From an uncultured Clostridia bacterium (lineage in GTDB: Bacteria > Bacillota > Clostridia > Oscillospirales > Acutalibacteraceae): DNA of 34,914 nt. Positions within the stretch are counted from its first letter, which is position 1. Each line of letters begins with the position of its first letter. The translations under genes were made by a program, and so were the position numbers. The stretch covers positions 1 through 34,914 of the forward strand of contig CALWPT010000015.1 of assembly GCA_944383495.1 (NCBI GenBank). Direction: 5' to 3'. Under the pieces are notes generated by a model, which saw only the letters and a program-made list of their open reading frames with translations, was not told the DNA's origin and ran no database searches. Positions 31,650-34,914 of this stretch are shown piece by piece.

Positions 31650-32474
31650 CTAATATATTTTCGTCTCCATCTCCCAAATCATGCGAGCAACGCCGTCTTT
31701 TTCATGAGAGCCGGCCGTCACATCTGCTGCCCTTAAAACCTCTGGCCGTGCATTGGACACTGCTACGGCAATATCTGCCGCCTCCAGCATCCCCAGGTCG
31801 TTGAGGTTGTCGCCAAAAGCGACCATCTGATCCGCACCTGTTTTTTCTTTCAGCCATAACGCGCCTTCCGCTTTGCTGGCGCGGTCAGAAAAGCATTCTA
31901 AGAACCACAGGTCGGTATAAGTATCGGCATACTTAGAGCATTGCACGCCCGGGATCCGGAAGGCGTCTGCATAAACCGCTTCCACGGCCTGTCTCGTATC
32001 TAATGCGCTCATATACACGCAATCGTCTCCAAACTGAAAGGCGGGAACCTGCCGGAAGGATTTATACTTTGTTTTCCGGTCTTTCACAAAGGCTTCCTCC
32101 TGGGGGCTTTTCAGCGCTTGATACTGTACCCGCAGATCATTCCCGTCAAACGTGAACAGAAACGGCGGGCGGCCGTGAGCCAGGAAGACCGACAGCAGCC
32201 GGCCTGCGGTATCCTGTGCCAGAGGCTGAGACCGCAGAGCTTTGCCAGTTTTGGCGTCACAGGCAAATACCCCGTTCATCGTGATGATGGGCAAGCGCAA
32301 ATGCAAGCCCTTTAAAATACGGGAAGCCGTCACCACAGAGCGCGCGGTACATACAGAAAAAAGGAGTCCCTTGTCCAGCATCTCATTTAGAATTGAAGTC
32401 GAAACGGGACTGACGGTTTCATTCCCCCGCAGCAAAGTACCGTCCAAGTCGGTTATATACAATGTTTTGGTCAA
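31650..32474 (-). CDS. Cof-type HAD-IIB phosphatase
   Basis: 274 residues. DLDGTLL (9-15) holds the nucleophile Asp9 and acid/base Asp11, CTARS (42-46) is motif II, KAEGALWL supplies the Lys of motif III, and GDNLNDLGML (about 221-230) is motif IV. The type IIB cap lies between. These enzymes usually remove phosphate from sugar phosphates or flavin/pyridoxal phosphates; the substrate is not predictable. The start is TTG 32474 with AGGTGG just upstream. No convincing promoter was found, and a terminator lies between it and the PHP gene. Confidence 0.92.
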   Translation of the reverse strand: MTKTLYITDLDGTLLRGNETVSPVSTSILNEMLDKGLLFSVCTARSVVTASRILKGLHLRLPIITMNGVFACDAKTGKALRSQPLAQDTAGRLLSVFLAHGRPPFLFTFDGNDLRVQYQALKSPQEEAFVKDRKTKYKSFRQVPAFQFGDDCVYMSALDTRQAVEAVYADAFRIPGVQCSKYADTYTDLWFLECFSDRASKAEGALWLKEKTGADQMVAFGDNLNDLGMLEAADIAVAVSNARPEVLRAADVTAGSHEKDGVARMIWEMETKIY

Positions 32475-32510
32475 ACAACCACCTCTAACTAGCTTGTAAC
32501 ATAACTATAT

Positions 32511-32540
32511 GAAAAGACCGAAGAAAAGTTTCTCCGGCCT
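32511..32540 (-). terminator. Terminator of the RodA-PHP operon
   Basis: On the minus strand AGGCCGGAGAA pairs with TTCTTCGGTCT (11 bp with two G-U pairs) around ACTT, followed by TTTT. On the plus strand the G-U positions become A-C mismatches, so the hairpin works only leftward. It starts just after the PHP stop codon. Confidence 0.85.
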
Positions 32541-32541
32541 T

Positions 32542-33213
32542 TCAGCTTTTTCGCAGCGAATGGCGGTTTTCAGCAATCAACTCGGCAAGCGCCGCCTCAT
32601 TCCTTGGCAGTTCTGTTAGATAAATCCCGCCGCGGGCAATATCATCCCGTTCATGAAAATCCGAACCCGACAAGGGAACCAGACCGTTCTCCCTGCAAAA
32701 AGCCTGTGCCTGATCGTTATGGGAATCATGACGCATATTTCCGTTAAAGACCTCCACTCCTTGCAGGTAACTTGGTTCAAGCCGCCGCATATTAAAACGA
32801 AAGGGGTGGGCTTGGGCAAAGAAAAAGCCTTGTTTCCTGCATAAAGCCGCAAATTCTTCCGGCAAAATCCGGTATAGCTCCGGGGTTTCCCGCAAAAACT
32901 CTTCCGTGATTCCATAAACCAGAAAATCCTCCGGGCCGGCCATGTACCGCCATTCCATCCCAAGATAGACCCGAACGCCTAGTCGGTCTCCCGCTTCCTT
33001 TGCAGCCTTGTAGCCATTTAGCCAGCAATCCATTTTTTCCTGCCAGGATAAAGCCTCCCTTTCAGCAAAAAAGGCCTGTACATAATGATCCGTCACGATA
33101 ACCGCCGCATACCCCCGCTCCCGGCATAGCGCGATTCCTTCCGCGGCGGGAATCTTCCCGCAGACGCTCGTTTCACTGGTATGAAAATGCGTTTCGGTTA
33201 AATACGGTTCCAC
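32542..33213 (-). CDS. PHP-domain metal-dependent phosphoesterase
   Basis: 223 residues. ETHFHTSE (7-14) gives the first metal-binding HxH, VTDHY (about 40-44) the second block, GMEWR about 84-88 supplies the Glu, QAHPFR about 134-139 another His, and GSDFHE near 183-188 the last Asp/His pair. All the PHP ligands seem present, so it should be active, possibly on phosphorylated sugars or nucleotides as in YciV/histidinol-phosphatase-like proteins. The start is GTG 33213 with AGGAGG seven bases upstream. It lies 11 bases after the RodA stop, so co-transcription is certain; a functional link to cell-wall growth is speculative. Confidence 0.92.
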   Translation of the reverse strand: MEPYLTETHFHTSETSVCGKIPAAEGIALCRERGYAAVIVTDHYVQAFFAEREALSWQEKMDCWLNGYKAAKEAGDRLGVRVYLGMEWRYMAGPEDFLVYGITEEFLRETPELYRILPEEFAALCRKQGFFFAQAHPFRFNMRRLEPSYLQGVEVFNGNMRHDSHNDQAQAFCRENGLVPLSGSDFHERDDIARGGIYLTELPRNEAALAELIAENRHSLRKS

Positions 33214-33224
33214 AAAAAGACCTC

Positions 33225-34367
33225 CTAGAAATCATCCCGCAGGTAAATCCGCCGCCTGCCCCGATGGATATACACGCTGAGAATCAGGCCGATTCCGATA
33301 AATAAGCTGACCAGAGACGTTCCGCCAGCGCTGAAAAAGGGCAGCGTTATTCCAATAACCGGCAGTAAGGAAAGGCACATACCGATGTTAATAATGGTCT
33401 GAATAGAAAACATAGCAAACACGCCGGTACAGATCATCGCCCCCATTTTATCCCGAGACAAACGGGCAACCCTTAAAATACGCAGGCACAGCGCGCACAG
33501 TAAAATTAACACTGCCATGCAGCCGAAAAAACCCAATTCCTCTCCGGCAGTGGCAAAAATAAAGTCATTATAAGCCTTGGGGACATTGCCTGATTGAATG
33601 CGGGGACCTTGCAAAAAACCGTATCCCGTAAGGCCGCCGGATCCAATGGCGATGCGGCCCCTCCACTGCTGCCAGCCGTTGCCCAGCAGATCCGACTCAG
33701 GATTAAAAACAATCAGAATCCGGTTTCTCTGGTAGCTGTTGAGAACAAAAAACCAAATAAACGGCGCCGCGGCGGCCAGCGCCGCGCCCGCAATAATAAA
33801 ATAGCGTAATTTCACACCGCTGACAAACAGCATGCAAGCGAAAATAAATGCGAGGATCAGCGCAGTCCCATCGTCCCCCTGCAAAAAATGAATCAACAGT
33901 GCGGGAAAAGCGCCATGAGCGCAAAGCAGCAACAGATTTTTAGGGCGGTTAATTTGATCCCGCACCTTATGAATATGCAAAGAAAAGGTAATAATAAAAG
34001 CAATTTTAACCAATTCAGACGGCTGAAAAGACATCCCCCCCGGCAATTCCAGCCAGGCTTTATTGGAAGTGCCCTGAGGCGCGTACCCCCAAATAAAGGT
34101 CACAATCAGCAGCGCCACGCAAAGGCCCACCCAAATATACCAACGCCTGGCAATCGTTTTATAATCAAACAGGCTGATGAAAATGGCCGCCGCAACCCCA
34201 ATTGCCACAGACGCGGCCTGCACCAAAACCTGCCGGATATCGCCGGTGGAATAGGTGGCAGAATAAATCAGCACCGTTCCGTAGAACGACGCGGTGAGGC
34301 AAATCAGTAACAGCAGCTTATCTGTTTCTCGGATGTAATCGGCAATGCCGTGAAGAAAATTTTTCAT
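33225..34367 (-). CDS. rodA: FtsW/RodA/SpoVE family peptidoglycan polymerase
   Basis: 380 residues with about 10 membrane helices. SFQPSELVKIAFI (about 112-124) holds the family's conserved PSE. GYGFLQGPRIQSG and NDFIFATAGEELGF (about 265-280) are the loop before the catalytic region, and LPFFSAGGTSLVS is the C-terminal signature. Such proteins polymerise lipid II glycan strands with a class B penicillin-binding protein. The sequence fits RodA (elongation) better than FtsW, but no mreBCD, ftsZ or mrdA is visible here. ATG 34367 is chosen because the transcript probably begins near 34391, inside the longer frame. Confidence 0.92.
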   Translation of the reverse strand: MKNFLHGIADYIRETDKLLLLICLTASFYGTVLIYSATYSTGDIRQVLVQAASVAIGVAAAIFISLFDYKTIARRWYIWVGLCVALLIVTFIWGYAPQGTSNKAWLELPGGMSFQPSELVKIAFIITFSLHIHKVRDQINRPKNLLLLCAHGAFPALLIHFLQGDDGTALILAFIFACMLFVSGVKLRYFIIAGAALAAAAPFIWFFVLNSYQRNRILIVFNPESDLLGNGWQQWRGRIAIGSGGLTGYGFLQGPRIQSGNVPKAYNDFIFATAGEELGFFGCMAVLILLCALCLRILRVARLSRDKMGAMICTGVFAMFSIQTIINIGMCLSLLPVIGITLPFFSAGGTSLVSLFIGIGLILSVYIHRGRRRIYLRDDF

Positions 34368-34397
34368 CCTCACATTTCCTTTGCGATTGATGATCCT

Positions 34398-34426
34398 ATT
34401 ATACGGCACAAAACGACATTATGCAA
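34398..34426 (-). promoter_or_regulatory. Promoter of the RodA-PHP operon
   Basis: TTGCAT (34426 to 34421), 17-base spacer, TATAAT (34403 to 34398) on the minus strand. It rules out the longer RodA frame that begins at 34409. Confidence 0.75.
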
Positions 34427-34447
34427 GTGCCAAATCCAACATGCAAT

Positions 34448-34472
34448 AAAGGGGCGCAGGCAGCGCCCCTTT
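34448..34472 (-). terminator. Terminator after the ABC-2 permease gene
   Basis: AAAGGGGCGC (34448-34457) pairs with GCGCCCCTTT (34463-34472) around AGGCA. The minus tail is the T-run within the stem plus ATTG; the plus tail is TCATTTTTT. It is probably bidirectional. Confidence 0.75.
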
Positions 34473-34493
34473 TCATTTTTTCACCGGTTGCCG

Positions 34494-34914
34494 TTATAAT
34501 TCCTGTTTTTCACAGATTCGGCAGGAAATAAGAAACGACAAAATTTCCAGCACAACGATGAACAACGGCGCCAGAAAGGCCGCTTTCCGTATCGCCTCCT
34601 CCCCCGGTATAGGCATGCCGCTCTTCATCAAAAGAAAGACCGCAAGGAAGGGTACTGCAAACAAAAGCATCATAATCACCCGTCCTTTTTCCGGCCCCAG
34701 TTTGAGCATTAGCGGCAGCATAATCTGCTGAAACAATAGTATGACCAGCAGGATTAAATAAGCGGTCAGCAGCCGCTCCTTCCAATTAAATCCTCCGTGG
34801 GCGGCTCTTCCGGCCAAATCTGCAAGGAAAGCCACGGCCGTTCCCGCCACCGCGGAGAGAAACGCCAATAGGTATTTGGAGGAAACAAGGCTCCGTCGTC
34901 CCACCGGCAGGGTC
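34494..34914 (-). CDS. ABC-2 type transporter permease, 3' part (cut by window end)
   Basis: The visible 139 or so residues are very hydrophobic with four membrane helices. Reading from the window edge the frame gives TLPVGRRSLVSSKYLLAF, the TLPV(S/G)RRxxVxSKY signature found inside ABC-2 membrane permeases (PF13346-like). The GTG at 34904 is thus an internal Val, not the start, and the gene extends beyond 34914. The ATPase partner is expected upstream of it, outside the window. The exported substrate is unknown. Confidence 0.75.
   Translation of the reverse strand, partial: TLPVGRRSLVSSKYLLAFLSAVAGTAVAFLADLAGRAAHGGFNWKERLLTAYLILLVILLFQQIMLPLMLKLGPEKGRVIMMLLFAVPFLAVFLLMKSGMPIPGEEAIRKAAFLAPLFIVVLEILSFLISCRICEKQEL

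Noticed and set aside
34494-34904. Complete small membrane protein starting at GTG 34904
   Set aside because: The frame stays open to the window edge and reads TLPV just before, a motif internal to ABC-2 permeases, so the gene is partial.
1-34914. CRISPR arrays, tRNA/rRNA genes, transposases, phage genes
   Set aside because: No regularly spaced repeats, tRNA-like cloverleaf, or mobile-element proteins were seen on either strand.

Overview
The window looks like chromosome from a spore-forming member of the Clostridia, probably near the Ruminococcaceae/Oscillospiraceae. The evidence is a sporulation sigma factor (SigG), an alanine T-box leader, sigma-A promoters with 17-base spacers, purine-rich Shine-Dalgarno sites, frequent TTG/GTG starts, and the Firmicutes-type families RNase M5/DUF4093, DUF1292 and DUF3048. 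No tRNA, rRNA, transposase, integrase or CRISPR array was seen.

Positions 1-11,760 carry housekeeping genes, all on the minus strand. Read in transcription order they are alaS (T-box controlled), a HIT protein, a phosphoribosyltransferase, comEC, holA, rnmV and uvrC. A new promoter follows, then rsmD, coaD and a small coiled-coil protein. The ComEC C-terminal metallo-beta-lactamase-like domain has lost its metal-binding motifs. A leftward promoter at the very start belongs to a gene outside the window.

Positions 11,760-15,440 form a small-gene and RNA zone. sigG is on the plus strand. A DUF3048 lipoprotein, a structured RNA (possibly 6S-like) and a DUF1292 protein preceded by a 10-codon upstream ORF are on the minus strand. 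A plus-strand transcription unit here has a near-perfect promoter, a 15-codon ORF, a repeated loop motif and a strong terminator, but no recognisable gene. I find it the most puzzling part of the window.

Positions 15,400-28,490 are one 11-gene minus-strand operon for a surface polysaccharide. It encodes a WbpM/PglF-like 4,6-dehydratase, a complete WbpA/B/D/E-like route to UDP-2,3-diacetamido-glucuronic acid, a Wzz-like chain-length protein, a Wzy-like polymerase, a Wzx-like flippase, two glycosyltransferases and the phosphoglycosyl transferase that starts the repeat unit. The order implies precursor synthesis, assembly on undecaprenyl phosphate, flipping and polymerisation. No Wze/CapB-type tyrosine kinase, WbpI-type epimerase or 4-keto-reductase is present.

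Positions 28,590-34,914 hold short minus-strand units: a GT4 glycosyltransferase / PlsC acyltransferase / SDR operon (probably membrane lipid), a HAD phosphatase, a RodA-PHP operon, and the 3' part of an ABC-2 permease cut by the window end.
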